From: Neodiprion pinetum
Lineage: Eukaryota; Arthropoda; Insecta; Hymenoptera; Diprionidae
Direction of reading: 5' to 3'
Length of the DNA: 64,000 nucleotides
NCBI RefSeq assembly: GCF_021155775.2
Contig: NC_060233.1
Location: 22,299,456-22,363,455, forward strand
Shown: in pieces, positions 10,591 to 23,111 of the stretch
Numbering within the stretch: position 1 is the first letter of the stretch
Layout: the number at the start of each line of letters is the position of its first letter
Position numbers and translations under genes: made by a program
The notes under the pieces: generated by a model
What the model was told of the DNA's origin: nothing
Databases searched by the model: none
The model's input: the letters and a program-made list of their open reading frames with translations, nothing else

Positions 10591-11056
10591 CAAAATGGTA
10601 AGCAATGTTCGTTTTACGGCACGAATGCGCGAAGTTCGTGCCTGGCTCACTCAAATTTGAACAATACGTGACTTTCTCTTCGTGATTGCTACCTGCTACG
10701 GCAGCTCCTAGTCTTGTATCTTCAGTGCTTTATTCTTCTAATTCAGTTACTGCAGGTGCCTATTTAACAATTCGTTTTGAAGTAATTTCTAATTAGAAAT
10801 TATTTTTTTGGTTTTTGTTACTTCCTTTGATGACAATATTCATATCAGTTTTAAATGCTAATTTTAAGTGTATTTGAAAGATTTTTCATAACTGCGCCCA
10901 ATTTCTCTTCTTTACTTTCCTTATTCTTCCTTTTTTTTTAATACTTGTATCATTTTGGGTTGAATGGTAAAGTTGAATGGTAAACATAACCCCGGTTAAC
11001 ATCACTCTGGGTTACGCGGATATAATAATTTTTGTTCATCTGCGCTCTCAACCATC
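10591..11056. other. AT-rich 5' flank of the EnSpm-like gene
   Basis: No coding potential seen. It probably contains the promoter and 5' UTR of the gene starting at 11057. I looked here for a CACTG...GGTGT left end matching the right end at 14521-14533 and did not find one. Confidence 0.5.
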
Positions 11057-13553
11057 ATGGATTTCCAATGCTTTCTTTGCCATCAAAGTTTTGCGACGAT
11101 TCCTGAAATGACTAGACACCTTCGAATTGACCATGCCTTACTTCCTGGATTCAAATTAATCTTGACATGTTGCTGTCCGCCGTGTTCAATTTTATTTCAA
11201 ACGTACAATGGCCTGAGGAAACATTTACTAAAGCATAAGCAGGAGTCAGTCACTGCAAACGAATGCGGTATACAGTCCAATGTAGTTGATAATCCCGAAT
11301 CAGATTTAGAGTTTCAAGTACACAATAATCCTTCGGACTCCTCTGCAGATCATTTATTCACAAATCTCGAAGACATGCATATTTTCCTAGACGATTCTAG
11401 TTCTAGTAGTAGTTCGGATCACAAAGATGAAATTCATTTACCTACCCAAAATAATCCATTGGCCACTAATTATTTATTGAAATTGCATGCAACCGGGATA
11501 CCAAAGTCGTCACTGCAAAGTGTTATTGAAAGTAGTAAAGAATTAGTAAATAATGTGATCGACAACGTTTTGAATTTTCTGGATTCAACTGACTTAAGTC
11601 ATAGCGAACCTTTGAGACAATATTCAGGTGATCAAAAAAAATTGTTCAATGGCATTGACACGAATTATAAAATTGGAAAGTATTATTCCCGCTTAGATGA
11701 TTTTGTCAAACCTGTAGAGTTATCCATCGGGACTCGTCTTGATCAAATATTTGATTCTTCTACGAACACATACAAAACCGTCGCTATACCGTGCACCTTC
11801 ATTTATGTACCATGTCTAGATAATCTAAGATTCATTCTGGCCAATCTCTCTGCAAGGAAAATAATATTTCATAAATCTAAGCAAATTACTCAAAATGGTA
11901 ATAAACAAAAGAATAACACTTTACAGGACATCAATGATGGTTTGTATTTTGCCTCACATCCACTTTTCGCTTACTCAAATTACGCACTACAACTACAGAT
12001 ATATTATGATGACTTTGAAACTACAAATCCACTTGGGAGTAAGACCGGTGTTCACAAATTAGGAGGAATCTATTTTACATTAAGAAATTTTCCCCCGTAC
12101 GTTAACTCAAGCTTGGAGAATATTCATTTGCTGGCTCTATTTTACGCTGCTGATTATAAAACTTTCGGATTTGATGAAATTTTGAAACCAATTATCAAAG
12201 ATATAAAAATATTAGAATCGGAAGGCCTTGACCTTGGAAAACAGAAAGTTGATGGTTCAATCATTGCTCTTAGTTTCGACAATTTGGGGGGAAACTGTTT
12301 ACTCGGTTTGTTAGAATCATTTGCTGCAACATATTTTTGTAGATTGTGTACCGCTACTAAAGAACGAACTCGAGTTATGGTCTCCGAGAATGAACACTTA
12401 TTAAGATTACACGATAATTATAAGGAAATATGTCAGCAATTGAACGCAAATACTCCACATTTACTCGGAATAAAGCGCAGAAGTATATTAAATGACTTAC
12501 GGTACTTTAAAACATTCGATTGCCTCACTGCGGATGTTGCGCATGACATATTGCAGGGCACTGTACAATCGGAAATAAAATTATTCCCTAATTTCATTGT
12601 GAATGATATAAAAATTATAACTCTTCGTGAAATAAATGAAAGAATCAAATCCTTTCATTACGGAGTCATTGAAATGGCAGATAAACCAAGTCCGATAGTG
12701 TTAGACAAGTCGGGCGTATTGATAGGTCAGCGAGCTGCACAAACATGGTGCCTTGTTAGGTATTTGCCATTGATACTAGGAGACATGGTTGACCCTTCGC
12801 ATCTTCAGTACCATCTTATAATTCCCAAGTGGCGCGTTTTGACATTACTTTTGAGTTGCATGTCCATAATTTTCTCGCCGGCAATCAGCATTGGAATGAT
12901 AGAGCAGTTAAAGTGGCTAATACAAGAACATCATTTGGAATTCCTGTCGGAATTTAAAACTCATCTATCGCCTAAACATCATTTCATGCTGCATTATCCT
13001 AGAATAATTTCACAAATGGGACCTATTGTACATTTATGGACTTTGCGGTATAAAGGAAAACATGCTTATTTCAAAGATTTGGCAAATAAATACCATAACT
13101 TTAATAATATCTGCAAAACATTAGCCAATCAACATCAACGCTTCATGTATTACCACTGGAAGACATGCAACAAAGATTTGAATGTCAGTATCAGCTGCAC
13201 AGGCGGAGGCAAATTTGATATGTATGGCAATTTTATATCTGAATTTTTGTTAACGAGAAGCGATTTTCAATTTAATCCATCCGATAGAATATTCGTGGTA
13301 AAAAAAAGTAGTTTTTGGATTTCTTTATAAAGTCGGATTCTTAATTGCAACCCATATTGATGAATTGACGGATCTACCCGTATTTCAGGTTATCACTCAT
13401 ATCTTTGTACACCACAATGTACCATTCGTTATTTGTACCGAGTGTGAAACAAAATATTTTAGTGACGAGTACCATGGTTTTGTAGTCGAACCCAAAATTA
13501 TAAAGACCTATAGTTTAATAGATCTCAATCTGTTGAATCATAAGTATGCCTAA
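11057..13553 (+). pseudogene. EnSpm/CACTA-like transposase with two N-terminal C2H2 fingers, one frameshift
   Basis: The main ORF (ATG 11057 to 13330, 757 aa) starts with two C2H2 fingers (C-F-L-C-H-Q-S-F...H-L-R-I-D-H; C-P-P-C...H-L-L-K-H), then an acidic Ser-rich linker. The central and C-terminal parts resemble animal EnSpm-type transposases: D-V-A-H-D-I-L-Q-G near residue 490, Q-x-W-C-L-V-R-Y-L-P-L near 555, and L-S-P-K-H-H-F-M-L-H-Y-P followed by G-P-I-V-H-L-W near 640-660. The expected final ~80 residues (containing L-P-V-F-Q-V-I and Y-F-S-D-E-Y-H) lie in the +1 frame to the stop near 13553. The switch sits in a run of A bases at 13301-13308, so one extra A breaks the gene or is an assembly error. 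The GGTGTT subterminal repeats downstream support an EnSpm assignment. A domesticated host gene is the alternative. Confidence 0.65.
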
Positions 13554-14085
13554 GAATTTCATCAAAGTTATCACAAAACTACTTCGTTCGTAGTGCCGAA
13601 ATGTCATATTTTTTAAACGTACCTATATGCTACTATTTTCATCATTATCATAATTATAATCTATATATTGTACTATTAGTTTTTACGCCTTTTCATGTCA
13701 CTCAATTTACATGTTTATATAAATGCATACGGTATTGGAAAGTTCCTATCCCGCAGAACGGAAAGTACAAACAATAATAATTAATTATTATTTAGCTAAT
13801 CTATTGTTAAAGAGAAAATAAGTTTTGTACTTTTGATATCAAATATATAATATGTAAGATTATTCTAAGGTTCGTGTGATTATATATATGTATAAGCAAA
13901 AATAAGTTTATATATGTATATATTTGAAAGCACATGTATGGTGTTTATCTCTATAACAGAAATTATATATTGACTTGGATTATCTTATGAATCACTGTAA
14001 TTTATTTTTAAACCCTACCTCACGTGTCATATATGCATATACCTATATTCATATAAGAAAAAATAGTCGGTTCGCCAATTCTCTG
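13554..14085. other. AT-rich non-coding region
   Basis: Downstream of the EnSpm-like ORF. I see no gene or clear repeat; it probably belongs to the element's 3' portion. Confidence 0.5.
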
Positions 14086-14533
14086 GTGTTATTACCATGG
14101 TGTCAACTTTTTGAGGTTGTTCTCAGGGTGTAAGTTCTATGGTGTTATATTGCGGATGTCAATATTCTGATGTTATCAACTGGGTGTCAGTTTTTTGGTG
14201 TTATTGCCAGGGTGTTAATCCGCTGGTGTTCATTCGCAAGGTGCTTATTCAGCGGTGTGGATTCTTATGGTGTCCATTTCGATGTTGTTATTTCGCAGGG
14301 TTCAAATTCCTTGGTGCTGATTTTTATGGTGTCATAATTGTCTAGGCGTCAATACTCTGGTGTTATTCTGAAGGTGTCAGGTTTCGGGTTTTACTGCAAT
14401 CGGTGTTACTTCGGAACACCAAACTTTTAACACCGTCTGTTAACACCAAGCATGCACACCAACGGAGTGGACTTTTCGGGACTACGCGTGGTGTTAAAAT
14501 GGTGTTGATTTTGACACCAAATTTTTTACAGTG
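14086..14533. repeat. EnSpm-like subterminal repeats and right terminus (CACTG type)
   Basis: About 20 degenerate copies of GGTGTT/GGTGTC occur at 14-18-bp spacing from 14086 to about 14410, then switch orientation to AACACC (14415-14520). The block ends at TTTTTTACAGTG (14522-14533), whose complement starts CACTGTAAAAAA. Repeated subterminal motifs next to a CACTG terminus are a hallmark of EnSpm/CACTA and related elements, where they bind the transposase. No matching left end was found. Confidence 0.7.
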
Positions 14534-16521
14534 CATTAAGTATTATTTTGATCCTATTGTTGTTGATCTAGTGGTTTATTGTTACGTGGCGATGAGCGCT
14601 GTGGATAGTAGAGGACGGTCGCGGTTAGCGCGTCGAGTCAAAATTTTTTGTTTTTAGTTTTTGAGTTATTGGTTATCGTCGAAGCAACGACTAGCGCACG
14701 TAGGTATTAGAAGCCGTATAGGTTTAGTCATTTCGTTTTTTTTTTCTGGTATATTTTTTTTTCACGGTTGAACCTAAGTATTTGAGTATGAATCACGAAT
14801 AGCGACTGTAGAATTATTATTTTTCTTTATTTTTATTCTTTTTCTTTGTATTATTGTTGGCAGAAAATATATTAGTTTGATTCTATCATTGCTTAGTAAA
14901 ATAACGTGTTGATGTTGCGTATCTAGCTCTCTCTCTCTACCCAAAAATTACCCCTCCCCTCTCCGCGGTACCGAGCTACCGAGCATATTGTCGCGGCATA
15001 GCGCATCAACGATTTCGAGGCGTGTTGATCACGCCAGGCGCCCAACAAAACTTCGCGATATTCATTTTGGATCCAGGGTACATCGTGGACGCCGAATTAT
15101 TGTGCACGCGGTAAGTTCTCGGTCATTTGCTCCAAGCAACGAAGATTGAGTCCCATAGAAGCGTACGGCCTGCAGGCTATTTGAAGCAAGAAAAGTTGAG
15201 GGGCTCGGATGAGTTATCTCCAGAACAGCTAGGTGTCACTAGTGGCGCCTTTGCTTGTCGACTCACGTACAGCGCTCTATGCCAATGCGTACAGTGTCGG
15301 TGTGTTGGCTCCGACCGGCGAGTGGGGGTGATCGTGTTAACTCTCTCGCTCTCGTTTGGAGCCATGCTGCGTTCTCTCTCGCGCCCGATCGATAATGAAC
15401 CTAGAGTGTGATGTCTGTCATACTTTTACCGATTTGAGCATTTATTGGAACGAAGTTCCTTATCGCTCGTTCACCGTAGGGGCTAGGCGGAAAAAAACGA
15501 CACCAAAAAACCGACACTTTTTGGCTATAGTGCTCGTTTGCTATAGTGCGCGCGATCTCCCTCTCTCTCTCTCTCTCTATTCCAGCGTGTGCGCGCGCTC
15601 TCTCTCTCTGTCTCAGCGCTTGGGGTGGGAGACGGCAGCAGCGGTCTCTCTCACTCACAGCGCACGACTATACTTCGCCCCTCTTTCTCTCTCCTACAGC
15701 GTACAACTATACTTTGGGCCGCAGCGCGCTCTCTCACAGCGTACGTCTATACTTTGCCTCTCTTTCTTTTTATATCTTTCAAAAACACATTCGTACGATT
15801 TTATTACCATTCCTTCATATATTTGATTTTTCATTTAATTATTCTTCAATTAAACGTTCTTAATTTATTCAATGAGCAGTAATATAGCGTAAGGAACTTC
15901 GTTCGTACCGGCTGTCCCATGACAGCTCTCATGTTTTTTTTTTATTTTTATTTTATGTAATAACAAGTACATTCTCGAGAGCTGTGAGACTCTTATATCC
16001 GAGACAGCAATAACGAATTAGCTTTTTATTTCTTCTTTTATTATTTAATACAAGAACTGCAGTCAAGATTGTGGGACTGCTCGCAGAATCTCACTTGAGA
16101 TTTAGAATCGAAGTCCAATCTCTCTCGCGCTTATTCGATGCTCGATGGTGCAATCTCTCTCGCACTAAAGCGCTATATGTCATGCGCCTCGAGTGGGATA
16201 CTACTACGGCTCATTCCCGCCGATTCCCACAGCGTGTTGACACACGTGTTTAAAGCCCGGGCTCTTGTTTAGGGTTTTGGTAGGGACGTTTTAACCCGGA
16301 AATCTTGATTCTTTTTCGCTAAATTCATGAATTAATTGATTAGTTGCATGGTTCGCGATAATAATAGATTAATTACGCATTTAGTGATTTTTTTTTCGTT
16401 TATTCCACGATTCCCGTCCAACTTTTCTTTGTTACTTTGTTGCGCCTGCATCTTCGTACGATCTCGCTATTTCCATGATTTGGGCCCTTTTTTAACGCAG
16501 TGATTAATTTCCCTTATTGTA
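14534..16521. other. Non-coding region with old repeat debris
   Basis: No credible ORF. Visible items: a possible degraded LTR-like start (TGTTACGTGGCG near 14580), a 31-bp sequence at 15141-15171 repeated in inverted orientation near 32700, a CT-rich tract at 15550-15620, and three copies of a ~40-bp unit with ACAGCG...CTATACTT at about 15656-15765. Confidence 0.5.
15656..15765. repeat. Three-unit ~40-bp imperfect tandem repeat
   Basis: Three consecutive units share ACAGCGYAC followed by CTATACTT and a CTCTTTC-rich tail. They sit in the pyrimidine-rich stretch and have no coding sense. Confidence 0.7.
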
Positions 16522-16804
16522 ATGCCTGTATCTAGTGTGTGTGACTACAAAGGCTGCGAAAGCATGAAAAGAAGGGATTTAAATCTCACTTTTCATCGCT
16601 TCCCAAAAGACGAAGTCAGGTAAGTTTTTTTGCATACTCGAAATTCATTTTTAATTTGTATAATTCATATTTTCTTCGACTATTTGACATCAATTGTAAT
16701 AAATAATTGTCGTACGTGCGCAAAGAGGAATTCATTTCATTTTTCGTTAAAAAAATGGTAGAAAAAATATTTATACATATTTTTTTTCAATTGGCAAAAA
16801 AATA

Positions 16805-16914
16805 CAGTTCAACCTTAATTATTGTGCGGTCGGATTATCAGTGGCTACCGTTTGATTCACGTCGGAGTTTTGATTAACCGGAGCCCGGATTGCCGGATTA
16901 TCAGGGTTGCACTG
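16805..16914. mobile_element. Small pogo/Tigger-like MITE (110 bp) with TA target duplication
   Basis: The left end CAGTTCAACC and right end GGTTGCACTG are imperfect inverted repeats, flanked by TA on both sides (16803-16804, 16915-16916). The interior has GGATTATC/GATAATCCGG-type sequence common in pogo-like MITEs. It lies within the intron of the P-like gene. Confidence 0.7.
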
Positions 16915-18041
16915 TAATGCGAAAAAGACCAAAGTATTTTCAACCATATCAGAACAATGGACGTTTTCGTGCGTACTTAAATTGTAATGTGCATTGTTTT
17001 GGTAGACAAAATGTTCATTCACGTTTTATGGTTGATTCCTTTTTGCAATGAAGCGAATACAATTGGTGCTAATAACGAGGTAAGAATTTTAGCTGGAAAT
17101 AATGACGAAATTAGGTGATGAATAAACATTGATATTGTGTGAAAAATTTACCATGCCACAATTAAGGTAAATACAATTGTATCCGATGCCACGGATAAAA
17201 ATTTTACTTTTTTAGGGGTAAAGGGAAGTTAGATATTTTAAGCTGTTTTGATGTAGTAAAGAGATATTTTAAGGTGTTTATATGTGGTGAAAAGAGTATA
17301 ATACTCGAAATAATAATTTTGGTAACCTTTCCTTACTCTGGTGGAAGAAGCACATTTTCTAAGTAACTTTTATAACTTATTTTTATTACAGATAATTTAT
17401 TGACATTCATCTGTAATACTAACCACTGCATATGTTCATTTCTTACTAGAGATGAGTCCGTGTTAAATTATTTTTCACATCATCGTTTGAATATTCTGTC
17501 AATATCTTTTTTAAGGATTTCTGTGACGTATATGTCTAGCCGAAAGTGAATCTCTGTGAGAATAAGGGTACTTGGAGATGAGATAAAGCCGAAAACAATC
17601 CACCATAATAAAAATAATGATAATTGAATTGCGAAAAATAATAATGTCCAACAATTGATACTGAATTCTTTTAGTAAACTATTTTCTAATAAACCTGCCA
17701 ACGTAAGAGATATTTTGCTATTGGCACTGAATCGTTAAGACGACTTTTTTTCTCATCATTTCTTCAATTTATACCCCATTCTTCTATCCCTTTCGATAAA
17801 GTGTGAAAACAATAATTTTATAAATGGCTAATAGCTTTTTTGTATTAATTCCCATACTGTACGTGGCGTAATTACCATGCTGCAACTAACCAATTAGAAT
17901 ATTAACGTCAGAAATTTTGCAATCCATTAAATATATGTAAGTATCTCCAATATTGATACGATGTTTGGTATTTGACGAGGTCATTTTACGCATGTCATAT
18001 TATCATTGACATTATTATGGCATGAACCATCCATAAAGTGT

Positions 18042-18280
18042 ACACTGAAAAAAAGAGTAGTTCACGTAATGAACTAAATGATAGTTCCAGTAAGTACCCT
18101 GTGTATAGCTGTCGAAGATATATATGGCATCCGCGCGCCACACGCGTTTTGACAGTTCAGCTCCCACAGCTATACCGCATTGTTCGTGCAAGCGACTACA
18201 ATACTGTTGTGACAAAAGACCCGATTATAGTTACAAGAACCAGATATCCTGTTGTCACAGCTACTTTTTTTTCTCAGTGT
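18042..18280. mobile_element. MITE-like element with ACACTGAAAAAAA inverted ends (239 bp)
   Basis: The left end ACACTGAAAAAAAGAGTAG and the right end, whose complement is ACACTGAGAAAAAAAAGTAG, form ~19-bp terminal inverted repeats. No clear target duplication is visible. It lies in the P-like gene intron, and a relative with similar ends is at 21329-21482. Confidence 0.6.
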
Positions 18281-21200
18281 GGTGTAATAAGGTTCATAAA
18301 CATTACTTTATTCGCTTTTGAACATCGCATGAGAGGATCATAATTTTCTGACTGAGTGTAATCATGGCTTTGTTTGTGCATCATTTACAGACGGCGCATA
18401 TGGGTTGAACGGTATAACAATAAGAAATTGGAAATTTTATCACCTGCGCAACTCGACAATCATCGAGTTTGCAGCAATCACTTTTCCGTGCAGGATTTTG
18501 AAAGCTATGGTAACGAAAGTAAGCGGAGAATCAAAAAATTTTCGATCCCTATGGATGGCTCCAATATTAACCTCGTCATTACCGCTGTTGATATTCAGCC
18601 ACAGCAGTCCAGCACTGCTGTTAACTTCCAATCGCCTTCTCATACTAGCTCGGTCATTCAGGACTCCGCAATCGGTATAGATTCAGCTTTATGCCACCCC
18701 AACAATACTCTAGGCAGCGTTAGGGTCTCTTCGGAAAACTGTGCAAACATGGTTCCGCGAGTGAAGGGATTCAAAACGGTCACAGCCAGCGAAGCTCGGC
18801 AGGCCCGCCTAATAAAGTCACTTCGAGACGAAATAAAGAAGCAAAAGCAAACAATAAGACGTCTTGAGGCTACAGCTGCAAAACAATCTACTCTTATAGC
18901 TGCTGGAGAATCTATAAAACCATTGAACGAAAATCAGCAAACCTTTTTTGAAATGCAAATTAAACACAAGAAGCTGAGTCCCTGGTCCGACGAAAAGCAG
19001 CAATTTGCATTATCTTTATATTACATATCGCCGAAGGCATACCGCTATCTTCGAGATAATAAGCAGTTCGCTTTCTCATGTATTTCTTTAATCAGGCGTT
19101 GGATAAATAAATTAGATTTGACTCCTGGCATAAGCGCCGGAATATTTGACAGATTAGCGGCGAAGACCGAAGCAATGACTGAAGATGAATGGCAATTTGT
19201 TCTCATGTGGGATGAAATGAGTATCAAGCGGCTCCACGAGTACAACCGTAAAGCCGATCTGGTCGAGAGATTTGAAGACCTTGGCGAACTTGGCCGAAAG
19301 AGCGGCTTTGCTAATTACGCTCTAGTCTTTATGATCAGAGGCCTGAAATACTCGTGGAAGCAGCCGGTAGCTTTCGTCACCTCACAGGGGAACGTCTGCC
19401 ACAAAAATCTGCAAAAACTGATTGTAAGCGTGATCGACAAACTGCATTCTATCGGATCAGTGATAAAAGTAGCCGTTTCCGACCAAGGATCGCCAAATCG
19501 GGCGGCCATAAAGTTGCTCGGTGTGACTGTCGAGGATCGCTTCTTTCATCGTAATTTCCAAAAAATCTTCTTCTTGTTCGACATTCTTCACTTATTCAAG
19601 AGCATCCGAAACACTTTACTTGGCAAAGATATCTTGATCAGTGGAGTAAGAATTTCTGGGAAGCTTTTTGCGAATTGCTGGAGATCATGGAAAAATGTGT
19701 TAGCAAAGCAGCTCCAAAGCTAACCAAGCGACACATCGCACCTGATAATTACCAACGAATGACAGTCAGCCTCGCAACGCAAGTCTTCAGCGCGTCTGTC
19801 GCTGCCGCGTTACATGCAGGAGTGAATACCGGTGAATTGAAACATCCCGCTTGTGAGGACACCGCAAACTTCACCAAAAAAATGAACGATCTCTTCGATT
19901 GTTTGAACAGTCGCGGGCCGACAGATCCAAATCCCTTGAAACGCGCGATGTCGACGGTGCAACCACAAGTTGAAAAATACTTGAGAGAAAGTCTCTTGTG
20001 GTTCAAAAAATGGACCGTCTCTGAAGGTAATCCGCCACTGTGTTTCTCGAATTTGATGATGTCGATCAACTGCACTCTTCAAGTGTCGGAGGATATGCGA
20101 GCCTCCGGATCACCTCATCTCATTACTTCGAGATTGAATCAGGATCCTATCGAGAATCTATTCGCCATCTTGAGAGGCCGCGGAGGAGATAACAGCAATC
20201 CCTCTGCAATGATATTCCGTAGAAATTTACAGTACGCTATAACCGCGAACTTGCAGAAACTCTCATCAGGGACGAATGGTGAGGCTGATGATTCAACGGA
20301 TCTGCTCGCTACTTTAGAAACCAGTCCTCGAACTCACGATCCTATGGTGGACAAGACGGGCGATTCAGTGGTCGGGAAGATCGATTTAGCGAACGAGACG
20401 ATTGATTTAGCGGACGAGACGAACGATTTAATAGACGAGACGAGCGACTTAGCGAAGGAAATCGACGAATGGGTCAATCAAGAACCAATCGTCCGCATCG
20501 CGATTGACGAGATGGCTGTTAATAATCGGATCGAGGAAGAATGTAACATAGAGTCAGACGCATCTTTCGATAGTTCGGTTACTCTCGAAAAATGCGCTAC
20601 GAAGTATGTGGCTGGGTATCTTGCCAACAAGTGCCTTAAAAAGTTTGATTGTTCCGAGTGTCGAGTCAGTTTAACGAAAGATAATCAAAATTATGAACAA
20701 AGTAACAAGCTTTCGATATCTTGGAAGGCATACAGATGTAAAGAAAACTACGGGCTCGACAACTTGAAAGTCCCCTCCGATACATTCAATAATGTCACGG
20801 CCACCATGTATGAAGTTTTTACCTCTGCTTTTACATCTCAGCCACACAGAGTTTTCTTGAGGAAGCACATCGAAACCTGTATTTACACCGTCTTGTCGAA
20901 TCAACACGCCGATTATTGGTCGCTTGAAGGAACGTGTCGCGAGCACAAGATGTACATTGTCGAACTTTTCGTACGAGTACACACCTTCAACAAACTGAAA
21001 TGGATGTCCCGAGAATTGAGAGATCGGTGTAACCGGAAGAGAAAGACCGGAAATCTCCCCAGCGGTAATAAGCCCAACAGAAAGTTGATGAAAGTCACGC
21101 ATCAATAGGTACATTTTTGAGCAGTTGCGACTTCTTGGTTGCCTTGGTTAGCATACGAAACTTTTCAGTCTCTTTTCAGAGGTTGGTGTTAAACAATTTG

Positions 21201-21328
21201 TCTAGTAATATAGCTTCTCGTCCAGTTATTTTTAAAAGGATAAAAGACGAGTGTAAATACTTTTTGCTTCCCTATCAGCCGTTGCAACGCGTAACATAAT
21301 ATAGGGTTCCTGCTATTATTCCTGCTGT

Positions 21329-21482
21329 ACACTGAAAAAAAAATATTGTTTCATTCAAACGTTGCATTTAATTGTTCGCCCCTATTATAAATTTTTTATT
21401 CAATCTATAAATATAGCAACGCACATCTATTATGAGACTAGTCGAAAATACAAATGAATATAACCATTCTTTTTTTCAGTGT
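21329..21482. mobile_element. MITE-like element with ACACTGAAAAAAA inverted ends (154 bp)
   Basis: The ends ACACTGAAAAAAA (left) and TTTTTTTCAGTGT (right) are inverted, with a further imperfect match (ATTGTTTCATT / ATGGTTATATTCATT). It lies just 3' of the P-like gene. No target duplication was recognised. Confidence 0.5.
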
Positions 21483-22859
21483 GACGCACCTTCCCTTTCG
21501 TTTTCCTCTTATATAAGACACAGGCGCAAATAGTTTTAATTCCAGCATCGGATTAGTATCGGCATCGCGTCAGGCAGGACTTGATATCTAAGATTATCCG
21601 TAGTATACGATTGGTTCTATTTTGCTGTGCCCCTCCTCCCAGAGACGAGTGTATAGATATTTTCGTTTCAATAAACACTTCATTTATTGTCTCTTTATTT
21701 TTATATTTGATTCGATAGCGTGTTTGCATTATTAGCATTACAGTCCTTAGATTCTAATTCGCTGAGGTGAATGTTTTCAATTACTGACCACCCTCCATGC
21801 CAATCGAACGTTAAAGGTTGATTCGAAAAATACATATATAATATAATAGTAGAAGCATGGATACTTATTGTCATTAATAATTGCATCTCAACCGAATAAC
21901 TTCGTCATATATCACATGCGTCATTCGGTCATTACCACGTTATTGTTATTAATTGAGCCATTCACCTTGCGGTATATTTGGCTCCTCAAAAATGTTCTTA
22001 ATATCCACACACCGATACTAGCGTACCCATTCTTTTTATCCTTCACCATTCCTGGGGACAATGCCACAGTCTCGAATTTCTTGACAATATTGAAATGTTC
22101 AATTAATTAAGTTTGAAATGTACATTTAAAATTTTGAATCGTATTGTCAATTGCCGTTGAGATATTGCGGCGTTTGTTAATTAAGAGATTTACTTTGAGA
22201 GTTCGACTGTCTGGACATTGGCACTGTCCACTTTTCGATGGAAGAGACCCACCACCTTCACGTGGTTTCCATTGAGTAATTTTAGTTTACGTTCTTCATT
22301 TCCCCCCTACTCCCCTTTGGAATACAATTATTATGATGACTTGGCTCTGAAAACGCTTCGATAGTTTCATAACCGTTGCTCTTTAATCACTTTCGTAACT
22401 TACGCACATTTCATGGTATTAATACATATTTGATGTGAACGTGAACTAAGATTAGCTAAGAGTGGGCATTGGGTTTTGCTGCTCCTCTTTATTATAATAA
22501 AGAGGAGCTGCTCAAATATATTTGAATTATGAATATATTCAAATATATCAAATACATTAAATAAATAAATAAATAAATATATTAAATATATTTAAATATA
22601 CTTAAATATATGTATAAGATACGCTGATACAAGCATTAAACATCACCCGCATATGTAATTATCGCTCCTACAGTGTAAGCTTGTTCGAATAATTATTGCA
22701 TGAGCAACATGAGCAACTGACAAGATGTTGAATTTGGATAAAGGCTCCATCAGTCTTGACTGCAATTTTAGCTTCAGCTTTTCTGAATACATAATAGAGA
22801 TAGTACTATATTTTTATGGATCTCGTGAACCTTGCTCGAACTCGTGAAACCATACGGCG
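21483..22859. other. AT-rich intergenic region with a 28-bp palindrome
   Basis: No gene seen. It contains a perfect palindrome at 22481-22508 and an AT-rich stretch (TAAA/AATAT) at 22510-22620 just upstream of the Bel/Pao element. Confidence 0.6.
22481..22508. repeat. Perfect 28-bp palindrome
   Basis: The half-site GCTCCTCTTTATTA is followed directly by its exact reverse complement, giving a 28-bp inverted repeat with no loop. It could form a cruciform or hairpin; no gene is attached. Confidence 0.95.
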
Positions 22860-23064
22860 TGTTCAAATCTCCCGCCCTGTCTCGCACCGGCTGATCAATT
22901 ATCACCTCAGCAGAACGATTGACTCAGCGCCTGGCTAAGAGGAGCGGGGTCGCTGCTGCCACGGGCCGGTGTGCGCTCTCGCTCTCACCTATCAAGTCTC
23001 CCTCACTCTAGTTCATGGCATCTCGCAGTGTTTACATAGAGCAATTATTACAAATAATATGTAT

Positions 23065-23111
<47 letters not shown>

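Larger units (their letters stand above)
16522..21108 (+). pseudogene. P-element-like (THAP9-type) transposase, two exons, one frameshift
   Basis: Exon 1 (ATG 16522 to 16619) encodes the start of a C2CH THAP finger (C-D-Y-K-G-C...F-H-R-F-P) and ends at a GTAAG donor. Exon 2 starts after TTTACAG at 18391 in matching phase and completes the finger (R-I-W-V-E-R...V-C-S-N-H-F). A coiled coil follows (R-L-I-K-S-L-R-D-E-I-K-K-Q-K). The RNase-H-like catalytic region has W-D-E-M-S-I near 19210, S-D-Q-G-S-P-N near 19480 and Q-D-P-I-E-N-L-F-A-I-L-R near 20140, the D-D-E positions of P-type transposases. K-Y-V-A-G-Y-L-A-N-K-C lies near the end. A net one-base loss near 19645-19660 moves the frame, so both halves are readable but not joined. 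The stop is at 21106-21108. Confidence 0.85.

Noticed and set aside
10330..10654. Leu/Pro/Ser-repeat ORFs on the minus strand
   Set aside because: They are the simple GGGAGA repeat read in different frames.
14580..15040. Solo LTR starting TGTTACGTGGCG
   Set aside because: No convincing end, target duplication or partner; kept only as a remark.
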